Counted from the first letter of the stretch, positions 6,350 through 14,300 are shown. The stretch: 14,355 nucleotides of DNA from SFLA01 sp964485815 (GCA_964485815.1 CAZAJX010000040.1:1-14355); one strand, 5' to 3'. Numbers and translations: made by a program. The notes: generated by a model from the letters alone, not told the origin.

Positions 6350-8704
6350 TTAATAATTGAAGCTATTGTTGCTTTCGGCTACATACGCCGCCCACTCCTC
6401 ATCACTATACGCAAACTTCATATATCTCATACCGCCAAATCCTATATTCTGAACATAGTTTTCGGTAGCGTTTTCCACCTTTCTTCCTCTGAGGGAAGCG
6501 GAAACACGGTAATACAAGGGAGTGGTGTAATATTGGCTCAATATTCCGTTTTCTATGCCTGCAAGAACGGTGAGTCTGGTCTGCAGATCTGCCGAAGCGT
6601 ATTCGCCCGCAGAAAGAGAAACGTACCATTCGGTAAAGGTTTTGGTTATCTCTTCGTCGTTTATAACGATAGTAAGAAATTCCATTTCCCCGTCAAAGCC
6701 GTATTCATAATGCTTTTCGTTAACGCAATAGCATTCCATAAGGGAGAAGGGGTCCATCGCGTTGCCGCCCCAGGTGGAAATTATAATATCCGTAAGACCG
6801 CGCCGGCAGTTTTCGTAAAAATCGCTGTCCGCTTTGAGGACGATGCTTATTCTGCCCTCAAGGGACGTACCCTCGGCAACGGATTGCACCGCACCGTTTA
6901 TATATTCAACTACCTTTCTGTTTGCCGCATCATCTCTGGAAACAGACAACTCCAACACGATATTATCCGTTTCGGAAATGTTTTCGTCCGCAAGACAGCG
7001 TGCATACGCGGATTCTATAAGGTTTTTTGCCTCGTCGGGGTTATATCCCGTGATCTCCGCCACGTTGTTCACGCCGTAAAGCCTGCAAAGGGCATCTTTT
7101 GCCGCGTTGCTTTCGCGGTACAAAGCACCCGTTTCGGGATCGCAGACGTACATATAGTTAAGAAGTCCGTACCCCGCTTCGTGGGTGGCGGTACATTCAT
7201 CACAGAATTCCTCACGGTTGATGGCAAGGGATATCGCCTTGCGGAAATCCTTATATGCCAGAATGGATTTGTTTATTCCCTCGCTCTCTCTTTTTTTGAG
7301 CGCCTCTATACTGCCGTTAAAGGACAGCTTGGAGGTGTAATCCTGCGGTGTAAACAGAATATAACGGGATTCTCCGTATTTCTCCATATCGGCGGGAGAA
7401 AGTGACACTCTGTCCAGCTTGCCTGAAACGAAATCCGCAAGCGCCTGTGCCGCATCGGTTATAACGGTGCAGTTTACGGTGGTGGCGGCAAATTGATCTG
7501 CGTGCTTTCCGTCGGAATATCCGTACCAGCTTTCGTTACGCTCAAACACCATAACCTTGCCTTTCGCATAGGTCACCAGCTTGTACGGTCCGTAAGAGGA
7601 ATAGGATTCCCCCGAAGTGGCGTAAGAAGCTTTATCTTTTTCGTAAATATCCTTTTTAACTATAAAATTGTTTGCAAGATTATATTTTACCAAAAGAGGA
7701 TCTACAGGGGTTTTGAGTATGAGGGTGATCTCGTAGTCACCCGTCTTTAAAAATCCGACCTTGGACCAATCCACCGAGGTATACACTCCGTCCCCGTAAT
7801 AAACGTAGGCGGCAAGATGAATTCTGGCTTCATAGCCCCAGTTCGCGCTGCCCGTAAAGGAAAACAGCAAAGAAATGCTTTCGTCCGTAACGGGAACGTA
7901 ACCGTTTTTATCCGCCAAAGCGCGTAAGGCTTCGATGCAGGAAGCAAAATCCTTTTTGCCCGATTCCTCGTACCAGCCCTGAATGGAATATCCGTTCAAG
8001 CCGGCAAGGGGGCTGTCCAGAGTAAATACTATGCTTTTTCCCCCTGCGGTATATACGCCGTCCTCTCCCTTTTCCCAAGTATCAAAGGGGTGGACGTACT
8101 CGCCGTCAACCATATTATCACGGTAGATGGGAGTGCCCGCTTTATCGTTATTATAATATTCGTAGCCGTTTACAAGAGCGAGGGTTCCCGTAGTGTAATC
8201 GGATGCGCGGTAGTTTTTACTGCCGCTGTCCAAAAGCTGCTGCATTGAGTACAGATATGTATCTGCATTAATGGGGGTGCCGTCCTCCCAGCAGGCGGCG
8301 GAATTAAGGGAGATCTTGTAGGCATAGCCGGTCACCGCATCTGCGGGAATTGCCCATTTACCGCCCTTGGCGTACTGCTCGGTAACGTCAACAGGGTCGG
8401 AAGCCGCCATTTCACAGATCATTTCGTATCCGTCGCCCGTTTCGTTAAGGATAAAATCGTAAAGTCCCATCTGGGTGAGATTGAGAATATACTCGTCCTC
8501 GTCCGTCTTCCAATTAAAGGGGCTCCACGTAGCGGGAGATTCCTCAAGATAATCGTTATAAGTATAGGTGGGTGTGGTTACAACACCGCCCACGGATTCC
8601 TCGGACGTGCTTTCCTGCGGGGGCGTTTCGGTTTCGCAGGAGGAAGCAAATACCGTAAACAGCATTAAGATTCCCAAGGAAAATGCCAAAAATTTTTTCT
8701 TCAT
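6350..8704 (-). CDS. Family 5 solute-binding lipoprotein of an ABC transporter
   Basis: A 784-residue exported protein related to the OppA/DppA (SBP_bac_5) oligopeptide-binding family, which deliver peptides or other solutes to an ABC importer. The signal peptide ends ASSC (C23), followed by a Thr/Ser/Glu/Gly linker (24-45). Binding-fold features include YNDYLEESPATWSPFNW near the start of the mature domain, a WEDGTPINADTYLYSMQQLLD segment characteristic of the family, and FRKAISLAINREEFCDE near residue 500. It is longer than typical members (about 530-600), with extra loops. AAGGA lies five bases before the ATG. It is transcribed alone from its own promoter with no permease or ATPase of an Opp-type importer in the window, so its partners are unknown. 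Confidence 0.88.
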   Translation of the reverse strand: MKKKFLAFSLGILMLFTVFASSCETETPPQESTSEESVGGVVTTPTYTYNDYLEESPATWSPFNWKTDEDEYILNLTQMGLYDFILNETGDGYEMICEMAASDPVDVTEQYAKGGKWAIPADAVTGYAYKISLNSAACWEDGTPINADTYLYSMQQLLDSGSKNYRASDYTTGTLALVNGYEYYNNDKAGTPIYRDNMVDGEYVHPFDTWEKGEDGVYTAGGKSIVFTLDSPLAGLNGYSIQGWYEESGKKDFASCIEALRALADKNGYVPVTDESISLLFSFTGSANWGYEARIHLAAYVYYGDGVYTSVDWSKVGFLKTGDYEITLILKTPVDPLLVKYNLANNFIVKKDIYEKDKASYATSGESYSSYGPYKLVTYAKGKVMVFERNESWYGYSDGKHADQFAATTVNCTVITDAAQALADFVSGKLDRVSLSPADMEKYGESRYILFTPQDYTSKLSFNGSIEALKKRESEGINKSILAYKDFRKAISLAINREEFCDECTATHEAGYGLLNYMYVCDPETGALYRESNAAKDALCRLYGVNNVAEITGYNPDEAKNLIESAYARCLADENISETDNIVLELSVSRDDAANRKVVEYINGAVQSVAEGTSLEGRISIVLKADSDFYENCRRGLTDIIISTWGGNAMDPFSLMECYCVNEKHYEYGFDGEMEFLTIVINDEEITKTFTEWYVSLSAGEYASADLQTRLTVLAGIENGILSQYYTTPLYYRVSASLRGRKVENATENYVQNIGFGGMRYMKFAYSDEEWAAYVAESNNSFNY

Positions 8705-8744
8705 ATATATCCTTCTCGTTTGTAATAATCTTACGTTTTCCTAC

Positions 8745-8773
8745 ATTATATAATAATATGTCGATTTTGTCAA
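8745..8773 (-). promoter_or_regulatory. Promoter of the solute-binding protein gene
   Basis: On the minus strand TTGACA (8768-8773), 17 bases, TATAAT (8745-8750): full consensus. It is divergent from the GntR promoter, whose -35 begins 55 bases to the right. Confidence 0.88.
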
Positions 8774-8828
8774 CATTTGAGGGTTCCCTGCTGTTTTCCC
8801 CCTCTGCAGACAAAAAACAAATTCCCTA

Positions 8829-8857
8829 TTGACAAATGCTTATCTTTGTGCTACCCT
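8829..8857 (+). promoter_or_regulatory. Promoter of the gntR/ABC operon
   Basis: TTGACA (8829-8834), 17 bases, then TACCCT (8852-8857). The -35 is perfect and the -10 weak. The start point would fall around 8863-8865, inside the repeated TAGTAC motif. Confidence 0.65.
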
Positions 8858-8861
8858 AACT

Positions 8862-8882
8862 GTGTTAGTACGGATAGTACAC
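8862..8882. promoter_or_regulatory. Probable GntR operator
   Basis: Just after the -10, GTGT (8862-8865) and ACAC (8879-8882) form symmetric outer arms around two direct TAGTAC motifs (8866-8871 and 8875-8880). YtrA-type GntR regulators commonly bind their own promoter near such sequences. Placement over the transcription start fits autorepression. Symmetry is imperfect and I infer the role from position. Confidence 0.45.
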
Positions 8883-8905
8883 TTAAGAAAGGAGATGTGT
8901 TTATT

Positions 8906-9286
8906 TTGCTCCATATTGATTACACGGCTTCCCAACCCATACATCAACAGATAGAGGAGCAGATATGCTCGCTTATCGCCACGGGGATACTGCGTCCCAA
9001 CGATTGGCTTCCCTCGGTGCGCCAGCTCGCCACGGATATTTCCATAAACCCCAACACGGTACAGAGAGCTTATGCTTCTTTGGAAGAAAAGGGAGTTATA
9101 GTATCCGTAAAGGGCAGAGGCTCCTTTGTTTCCCCCGATCTTACCGCTATCGACCGTATTCACGAAAAAATGCTGGACAGTATGATGCGGGAGGTAATCT
9201 CCAAAGCCACCCTTGCAGGCTGGAGCAAGGAACGTATACAAAGCAAATTTACCCAAATTCTTGAAGAGGAGAGAAAAACCAAATGA
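8906..9286 (+). CDS. GntR-family regulator, YtrA subfamily
   Basis: A 126-residue DNA-binding repressor. The winged helix-turn-helix spans about residues 8-76: PIHQQIEEQICSLIATG, LPSVRQLATD, NPNTVQRAYASLEEKG and a wing ending GRGSFV. A short helical C-terminus (about 80-126) replaces the large effector domain of other GntR families, which is typical of YtrA. Start choice: the frame is open further upstream, to an ATG at 8777 that precedes the promoter. AAAGGAG ends at 8894. GTG 8897 is too close, so TTG 8906 is preferred, giving MLHIDYTASQPI, as family members begin. It overlaps the ATPase gene by four bases (ATGA), so the two are translationally coupled. It most likely represses its own operon in response to an envelope or antibiotic signal. 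Confidence 0.88.
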   Translation: MLHIDYTASQPIHQQIEEQICSLIATGILRPNDWLPSVRQLATDISINPNTVQRAYASLEEKGVIVSVKGRGSFVSPDLTAIDRIHEKMLDSMMREVISKATLAGWSKERIQSKFTQILEEERKTK

Positions 9287-10182
9287 TCGTTACAGAGAAA
9301 ATAACCAAGGTTTTTGACGATATAGTGGCAGTTGACCACATAGATACCGTTATGCGCGACGGAAGCGTATTCGGACTTATCGGCTCCAACGGCGCAGGTA
9401 AATCCACCTTCCTGCGTATGCTGGCAGGCGTACTCAAGCCCGATGAGGGTTACGTTAAGATCGACGGTGAGGACGTATGGGAAAACGTGCCCCTTAAAAG
9501 ACGGTGCTTCCTTGTGCCCGACGATTTATACTTCCTTTCCGGTGCGACGCCCAACAGTATGGCGTCTTACTACGCATCCATATACCCCAAATTTGACAGA
9601 GCAAGGTTTGACCACCTTATAAAAGGCTTTGATCTTAAAGGAAACCGCCGTATCGGCACTTTTTCCAAGGGTATGCGCAGACAGACCGCCCTTATACTTG
9701 CGGTTTGCTCGGGCGCGGACTACATCTTTTGCGACGAAGCCTTCGACGGATTGGACCCCGTAGCAAGACAAACCATAAAAAGCATATTTATTAACGATAT
9801 GCAGGAACGGAATATGACACCTATTATCGCATCCCACAACCTACGCGAATTGGAAGATATATGCGATCACGTAGGCCTTTTGCACAAGGGCGGCATACTC
9901 TTCTCCAAGGATCTTGAGGATATGAAATTGGGCATACACAAGCTCCACGCCGCATTCAACAGACAATACCAAAAGGAAGATTTTTCCGAACTGGATATAA
10001 TCAAAATGGAACAGCGCGGGTCCCTTATTACTATGACCGTGCGTGGTAATTCCGAAGATATTATGCGTTCCGTTCAGGCAAGGATGCCCTTGTTTGCGGA
10101 GCTTTTACCCCTCTCTCTGGAGGAAATATTTATAAGCGAAACGGAGGTTAAGGGCTATGACATTAAAAAGCTTATTTTCTAA
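9283..10182 (+). CDS. ABC transporter ATPase, YtrB/BcrA-like
   Basis: A 299-residue cytoplasmic nucleotide-binding subunit. Walker A is GSNGAGKST (34-42), Walker B YIFCDE (147-152), D-loop GLD (156-158) and H-loop histidine H185. The signature motif is FSKGM (127-131) instead of LSGGQ. The Q-loop region reads FLVPDD (76-81) with no Gln, common in ATPases that follow GntR/YtrA genes. The C-terminal region (about 215-299) is the extension found in multidrug or bacitracin-type exporters. Overlap with the regulator (4 bases) and the permease (26 bases) shows one coupled operon. Direction of transport and substrate are not shown by sequence. Confidence 0.92.
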   Translation: MIVTEKITKVFDDIVAVDHIDTVMRDGSVFGLIGSNGAGKSTFLRMLAGVLKPDEGYVKIDGEDVWENVPLKRRCFLVPDDLYFLSGATPNSMASYYASIYPKFDRARFDHLIKGFDLKGNRRIGTFSKGMRRQTALILAVCSGADYIFCDEAFDGLDPVARQTIKSIFINDMQERNMTPIIASHNLRELEDICDHVGLLHKGGILFSKDLEDMKLGIHKLHAAFNRQYQKEDFSELDIIKMEQRGSLITMTVRGNSEDIMRSVQARMPLFAELLPLSLEEIFISETEVKGYDIKKLIF

Positions 10183-12364
10183 AACGTTCTGGGCTCGTTT
10201 CTTCAAGCGGTTTACCCAATACAACTGGCTTACAGCCCTTTGGTCTGTGTGCTTGTTCTTTGCATTCCCCGTTGCGGGTGCGCTTATACTGTCCTCAAAC
10301 CTCACTTCCGAGAATTACTGGACGGTTGCCCGCGTAAGCAACGTTATTTTAGGTCAGGTCGGCTTTGTGTGCGGTGCGACTATACTGGTGGCAATACTCA
10401 CACCCAACGCATTTAACTACCTTAATTCCCGCAAGCAGTTGGATTTTTACCATTCACAGCCCGTAACAAGAAAAGAATTGTTCTGGCGCAACTACTTTGT
10501 GGGTTGGTTAAGCTTTTTGATCCCCCTCACCGCAGGTTTCCTTTGCGAAGCGGGAATTATAATGCTGCTTCCCGGTATCGGCTGGGAAAACGTGTTCATT
10601 TTGTTTAAGGGATTTTTCGCCTGCGTGGGTATGTACTTCTCGGTAAACGCGCTGTGCCTGCTGGCGGTAATGCTGTGCGGAAACAGATTTATTTCACTGC
10701 TCACCGGCGTGTACTTCTGCGGCGCTCCCGCAATGATATTCGGTATGTTCTGGTACTTTGTGGAGTCATTCTCCTCCACCTTTGCATACGAAGACGTTAT
10801 GATCGAAATTCTGAGCGGTATTTCCCCTCTCGTATTTTTGCTCGATTTTATCGGCTTTAAAGACGATGGCTATGCTGTTTTCACCTCTTCGTTCTGGTGG
10901 ACCGTTGCGTGGATGTTCGTTTCAGTGTGTGCGGTGTTCCTCGCCCGCGGGCTGTATCTCCGCAGAAAGAGCGAGAGTGCGGGAAAACCCCTCTCCTTCC
11001 CCAGATCCATTCTGTTTATAAAATATCCCCTTACGGTATTTTGTGCTTGGGTAGGCGGTATGCTGTTCGATACTATGGGAGATAACGTGGTGTGGATGCT
11101 GTTCGGGTTCATCACCTTCGCAGTTATCACCTGGTGTATCGTAAGCGGGCTTGAAAAATTTGAGTTCCGCAACGCTTTCCGCGGTATGTGGAAGCTGCTT
11201 ATCTGCGGCGGAGTATTCCTTTCCTGCCTGCTTTTGGTATTCGTCGGCTGCGTTTTGTTCGATAAACGCGTAACGAAGGACGAAAATATTATTTCTATCG
11301 ACGTGCAGAGCTTCTATTACAACGAATCCGTAAACGGCGGTGATAATTACCGCATGCACTATGACTATAAGGAAATAGAAGGCGAAGAAGCCATAAAGGC
11401 GCTTAACGTCATTATGAAGCAGGGCGCAAAGCAGACCTTTACGGGCAGCGGAAGCATTAACGTAAACGACGTAATAGTTTCTCCCTATGTGGAAAGCGAC
11501 ACGGCAAACGTATCTGTTCACGTGCGTGTGCACACCAAATTTGGCTCATACACCCGTTATTACAGTTATATTTGCCAGCCTCAGAGCGAGATCCTCCAAG
11601 CTGTAAAGGATTTTGCATATTCCGCAGGTGCAAAGAAGGCGCAGGCAGAGTACGCGCTGGAATCTATCGATACCACCGTTGACCGTTTCTCATTCCGTCC
11701 TTCTCTCCTTACTGCCGCAAAGATGGAGGAGGTTTACAACGCGCTGAAGAAGGATATGGCTGCTGCAACCGTAAAGGATTACGAAGCAGATCCTATCGGC
11801 GCTGTGGAGATACGCTATTCCGGCAGATTTTACGAGTGGATGTCTAACAGCGAGGTTGCTTCTGTATCGGTTCCCGTTTACCCCGCTTACAAGGAAACCT
11901 TAAAGCTCATCGATGCAGAGTCTATTTCCGATGTTGTCGTTTCGGACTACGTGGGCACATTTGATAAGACCTACTATGATTATACCGATGATGAGTACGA
12001 TCTTGGCTACAAGGAAGGCTACAGCGAGGGTCTTAGAAAAGGCCAGGCGTGCGGCGACGAGGGTCTGGCTTATGAAATACCCGATCTGAGCGATTATCAG
12101 TATTCGTCAAGCACCTATGATCAGGGATACTATCAGGGATTCAGAGAAGGATACGATCATGGCTACAACGTAAGCGGCGACGCTTATACCGAGGGCTACA
12201 ACAAGGGGTACGAGGACGGCATTGAGGCTGGCAAGGCGGACGCCGAAAACGGCTATGACTACACCACACCCGAATACGTTTACGACGGCTTGTCCTATAC
12301 CGACGGTTACCAGCAAGGCTACGCCGAGGGCTACTCCGAAGGGTATAATAAGGTAAAGAAGTAA
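10157..12364 (+). CDS. ABC permease with extracytoplasmic domain and Gly-x3 repeat tail
   Basis: A 735-residue partner of the ATPase, starting inside its last codons with GGAGG nine bases upstream. The N-terminal half (about 23-367) contains nine or ten hydrophobic segments, for example 25-46, 61-85, 112-137, 152-173, 178-203, 246-266, 287-305, 311-332 and 346-367. A soluble, mostly beta/alpha region follows (about 375-605), similar in position to the DUF6449-type domain of Clostridia YtrC/D-like permeases. The last 125 residues are Tyr/Gly/Asp/Glu-rich with four clusters of Gly every fourth residue: G617-G629, G657-G669, G680-G692 and G717-G729, often as YxxGYxxG. This GX3 pattern recalls Yae1/Lto1-type repeats. 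It is an unusual addition to a permease. Side of the membrane depends on whether there are nine or ten membrane segments. Confidence 0.88.
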   Translation: MTLKSLFSKTFWARFFKRFTQYNWLTALWSVCLFFAFPVAGALILSSNLTSENYWTVARVSNVILGQVGFVCGATILVAILTPNAFNYLNSRKQLDFYHSQPVTRKELFWRNYFVGWLSFLIPLTAGFLCEAGIIMLLPGIGWENVFILFKGFFACVGMYFSVNALCLLAVMLCGNRFISLLTGVYFCGAPAMIFGMFWYFVESFSSTFAYEDVMIEILSGISPLVFLLDFIGFKDDGYAVFTSSFWWTVAWMFVSVCAVFLARGLYLRRKSESAGKPLSFPRSILFIKYPLTVFCAWVGGMLFDTMGDNVVWMLFGFITFAVITWCIVSGLEKFEFRNAFRGMWKLLICGGVFLSCLLLVFVGCVLFDKRVTKDENIISIDVQSFYYNESVNGGDNYRMHYDYKEIEGEEAIKALNVIMKQGAKQTFTGSGSINVNDVIVSPYVESDTANVSVHVRVHTKFGSYTRYYSYICQPQSEILQAVKDFAYSAGAKKAQAEYALESIDTTVDRFSFRPSLLTAAKMEEVYNALKKDMAAATVKDYEADPIGAVEIRYSGRFYEWMSNSEVASVSVPVYPAYKETLKLIDAESISDVVVSDYVGTFDKTYYDYTDDEYDLGYKEGYSEGLRKGQACGDEGLAYEIPDLSDYQYSSSTYDQGYYQGFREGYDHGYNVSGDAYTEGYNKGYEDGIEAGKADAENGYDYTTPEYVYDGLSYTDGYQQGYAEGYSEGYNKVKK

Positions 12365-12393
12365 AAGCTAAATAAAAACCCCGTAAAAAACAC

Positions 12394-12422
12394 AAAAACC
12401 GCGGATATTATCTGCGGTTTTT
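12394..12422. terminator. Bidirectional terminator between convergent genes
   Basis: AAAAACCGCGGATA (12394-12407) and TATCTGCGGTTTTT (12409-12422) form a 14-bp stem with one G-T pair. T-rich ends occur on both strands. It lies 29 bases after the permease stop and 13 bases before the VanZ-like gene's stop. Confidence 0.85.
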
Positions 12423-12435
12423 AATATTGCGGTGA

Positions 12436-12924
12436 TTATGCATTTGAAATTTTAAACAGCTTTACGGTGGCGAGCCAACCTGCACACGCGCCCAAAAGGT
12501 TAAGTAGCAGATCGTCAATATCCGGTGAACCGGTGAGCAGTAAAAACTGCAACGCTTCTATACACACCACAACCAAAGCAACGGTACACACAAATGTGGG
12601 TAACTTCCGTTGGCGCTTAAACAGCATAGGCAAAAAGAAGCCGAAGGGCGCAAAAACAGCGATGTTTCCGAATATATTTACCGCAAAGGCTTTAAAGGAC
12701 ACCGTCCCCTCCACAGCACCTTTTACAAATTCCCATACAGTGGCAAAGGGGATAAGATTGCCGTGGGCAGAAAAATATCGGCGGTAAAGCTCAGGACCGG
12801 CGTTTTGGAGATTGGATACCCCCGTCCTGCCAAAGGCCCCGTCAAACAGCACCCAGTAGGCAAGAAGGGATACGTATACGGCAAGAAGGCAGATTAAAAC
12901 CCACTTACGGCACTTTGCGCTCAC
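12436..12924 (-). CDS. VanZ-like membrane protein
   Basis: A 162-residue integral membrane protein. VanZ-family features are NLIPF (56-60), NIFGNIAVFAPFGFFLP (83-99), E123 and Q126 in CIEALQF, and the hallmark TGSPDIDDLLLNLLGACAGW (131-150). Four hydrophobic stretches are visible (about 9-28, 80-102, 110-130, 138-155). VanZ raises teicoplanin resistance in enterococci, but most family members are of unknown function and no van genes are nearby. Start choice: AAAGGGG lies eight bases before GTG at 12924 and overlaps an earlier GTG at 12933, so the former is preferred. It begins 30 bases after the lipoprotein gene and is probably in its operon. Confidence 0.85.
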   Translation of the reverse strand: MSAKCRKWVLICLLAVYVSLLAYWVLFDGAFGRTGVSNLQNAGPELYRRYFSAHGNLIPFATVWEFVKGAVEGTVSFKAFAVNIFGNIAVFAPFGFFLPMLFKRQRKLPTFVCTVALVVVCIEALQFLLLTGSPDIDDLLLNLLGACAGWLATVKLFKISNA

Positions 12925-12954
12925 GGAGACCACCCCTTTCAGGCAGATAATACT

Positions 12955-13959
12955 TTATTGGTAATAGGGAAGAGCGTCTTCCATAAAGCTCTTTATATAA
13001 TCCTCTGCCGCGCTGTAATCCTCGGCGAGATACCAATCAAAAATGGGATATTCCTCAAACAGATACATATCGCGCCCGAACCGCATACGCATTTTACAGG
13101 TTTCGATGTTCAGCAATGCATCGTAAACAATGAGATCGCAAGCAAGGGGAGCTTTCTGGGGATCTGTCGTTTTTTCATATTCATATGAGGAGAGGATCTG
13201 CTCAAAGGCTTTTACCTCGCTCTCTTCCAGCAACAAATAGTACGGGGTTTCAACGCCGTTATCTATTGTGTTAAACTTAAGCAGATTATACGGATTTGCG
13301 GGCCAATAACAAAAGGATTCCACAACCTCGTGAGGCAAAGACACGCTTTCGCATATCAATGCCTGCTGTGCTTCGTCAAGCACGATCTTGCAGGGCTCGG
13401 CGTGAACGTACTGAACGTAGCTCCAAGGCATAGCGTATATTTCGTTATCACTGGTTCGCAGTACCCAGCCAAAGCCTTGTTCGGAAGAAGGTGCGGTGGA
13501 GTAAAAGCGCTTGCTTACAAGATCATACGCCCAGCCGCGGTAGGATAAGGTATCATAAGCATCGTTAGAGCCTTCGGTGGTTTTCGCGGTACAGCACAGC
13601 TCGCGGATACCGTCGCCGTTTAGATCGGCAAAATATGCGTTTATCAGCTCCGTAACGGGCAATTTATAGACAGTACCGTCCTCAAAAACACACTCTACCG
13701 TGTTTCCGGTAAAACGCATGGTAACATTTTCTTTTTCGGGCAGGGTGTATTCCAAGGGCGTTTTTATATATTCCTTGCGGTTTGCGTATTCGTGCAGAGA
13801 TACCCAGCAGATAACATCAGGCTTTTCGGGAGCAGCACTTTCCTCGCTTTCAGCGGAAATCACGCTGTTTTCGGTTTCCCCTTCACACCCGCAAAGGACG
13901 GACAAAACCAAAATACAAGCCAAAATCAAGATAGCTGCAAATAACGTCTTCTTTTTCAT
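12955..13959 (-). CDS. Lipoprotein with DxNxDGxxE metal-binding-like loop (334 aa)
   Basis: An exported protein of unknown role. The signal peptide ends with LCGC (C25), then a Glu/Ser/Pro-rich linker (26-48). ADLNGDGIREL (111-121) is a calcium-binding-type loop (D112, N114, D116, E120) as in FG-GAP/VCBS-like repeats. The rest is mixed alpha/beta with many aromatic residues and no enzyme motif I recognise. Start choice: AAGGAG lies eight bases before the ATG at 13959; the upstream GTG at 13968 overlaps the ribosome binding site and is rejected. It is transcribed from its own promoter and is followed 30 bases later by the VanZ-like gene. Confidence 0.82.
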   Translation of the reverse strand: MKKKTLFAAILILACILVLSVLCGCEGETENSVISAESEESAAPEKPDVICWVSLHEYANRKEYIKTPLEYTLPEKENVTMRFTGNTVECVFEDGTVYKLPVTELINAYFADLNGDGIRELCCTAKTTEGSNDAYDTLSYRGWAYDLVSKRFYSTAPSSEQGFGWVLRTSDNEIYAMPWSYVQYVHAEPCKIVLDEAQQALICESVSLPHEVVESFCYWPANPYNLLKFNTIDNGVETPYYLLLEESEVKAFEQILSSYEYEKTTDPQKAPLACDLIVYDALLNIETCKMRMRFGRDMYLFEEYPIFDWYLAEDYSAAEDYIKSFMEDALPYYQ

Positions 13960-13979
13960 ACCGTTCACTCCTTTTCTTT

Positions 13980-14008
13980 ATATTATCATACAAACATCAG
14001 TTTGTCAA
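13980..14008 (-). promoter_or_regulatory. Promoter of the lipoprotein/VanZ operon
   Basis: On the minus strand TTGACA (14003-14008), 17 bases, TAATAT (13980-13985). It is close to consensus, about 20 bases from the start codon. Confidence 0.82.
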
Positions 14009-14036
14009 ATACGCAAACTGTTTCCCAAAACTAACG

Positions 14037-14056
14037 TCTGTAGCATCGAAAAAGCA
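14037..14056 (-). repeat. Dispersed repeat, degenerate partial copy
   Basis: CTGTAGCATCGAAAAAGCAA resembles the CTGTAGATCGAAACGCAA core seen (reverse-complemented) in the copies at 6314-6347 and 14221-14255. It lacks the outer part. Confidence 0.4.
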
Positions 14057-14068
14057 ATTCTTTGAAGC

Positions 14069-14099
14069 AAGCGATGGTAAAACGCTGTAGAAACGCAAA
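14069..14099 (+). repeat. Dispersed repeat, copy B-left
   Basis: AAGCGATGGTAAAACGCTG then TAGAAACGCAAA, followed by TAAAAGGAA exactly as after copy A-left (6221-6230). Its inverted partner is at 14221-14255; a terminator-like hairpin lies between them. Confidence 0.75.
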
Positions 14100-14106
14100 T
14101 AAAAGG

Positions 14107-14137
14107 AAATTCCGTAGGCGATTCGTCTACGGAATTT
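14107..14137 (+). terminator. Hairpin with T run
   Basis: AAATTCCGTAG (14107-14117) pairs with CTACGGAATTT (14127-14137); the loop can close further by G-T and C-G pairs. TTTTTA follows on the plus strand, like an intrinsic terminator. No rightward gene precedes it, so its role here is unclear; it may be part of the repeat pair. Confidence 0.55.
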
Positions 14138-14160
14138 TTACATTATTTTGTGATTAAAGC

Positions 14161-14180
14161 GGAAGGGGCAAGCCCCTTCC
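14161..14180. repeat. GC-rich palindrome
   Basis: GGAAGGGGC and GCCCCTTCC flank AA, forming a strong hairpin in an AT-rich gap. No T run follows. It looks like a REP-type intergenic palindrome; I see only one copy in the window. Confidence 0.5.
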
Positions 14181-14220
14181 CTACTTTGTGGGAATTTGCT
14201 GTAGTAAAACATCTATAAAC

Positions 14221-14255
14221 GTTGCGTTTCGATCTACAGTGCTTTTACCGAGCGC
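14221..14255 (-). repeat. Dispersed repeat, copy B-right (inverted)
   Basis: GTTGCGTTTCGATCTACAG then TGCTTTTACCGAGCGC. It matches copy A-right (6314-6347) nearly base for base and is the inverted partner of copy B-left. Confidence 0.78.
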
Positions 14256-14267
14256 AACCGAGCGAAG

Positions 14268-14295
14268 AAAAAAACGAGGTCATCAGACCTCGTTT
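14268..14295 (-). terminator. Terminator of the rRNA operon
   Basis: AAACGAGGTC (14272-14281) and GACCTCGTTT (14286-14295) form a 10-bp stem with an ATCA loop; on the minus strand it ends in a run of seven Ts (14268-14274). It lies immediately downstream of the 5S rRNA 3' end. Confidence 0.85.
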
Positions 14296-14300
14296 CTTGT

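Noticed and set aside
6308..7405. Plus-strand open frame of 365 codons
   Set aside because: Antisense shadow of the solute-binding protein gene, which has signal peptide, family motifs, ribosome binding site and consensus promoter.
10922..11533. Minus-strand open frame of 203 codons
   Set aside because: Antisense to the ABC permease; composition typical of a shadow frame.
12107..12395. Minus-strand frames over the permease tail
   Set aside because: They arise from the repetitive GGC/TAC codons of the Gly-x3 tail read backward.
12436..12924. Glycopeptide resistance cluster
   Set aside because: A lone VanZ-family gene without vanA, vanH, vanX or vanRS; the family is broad.
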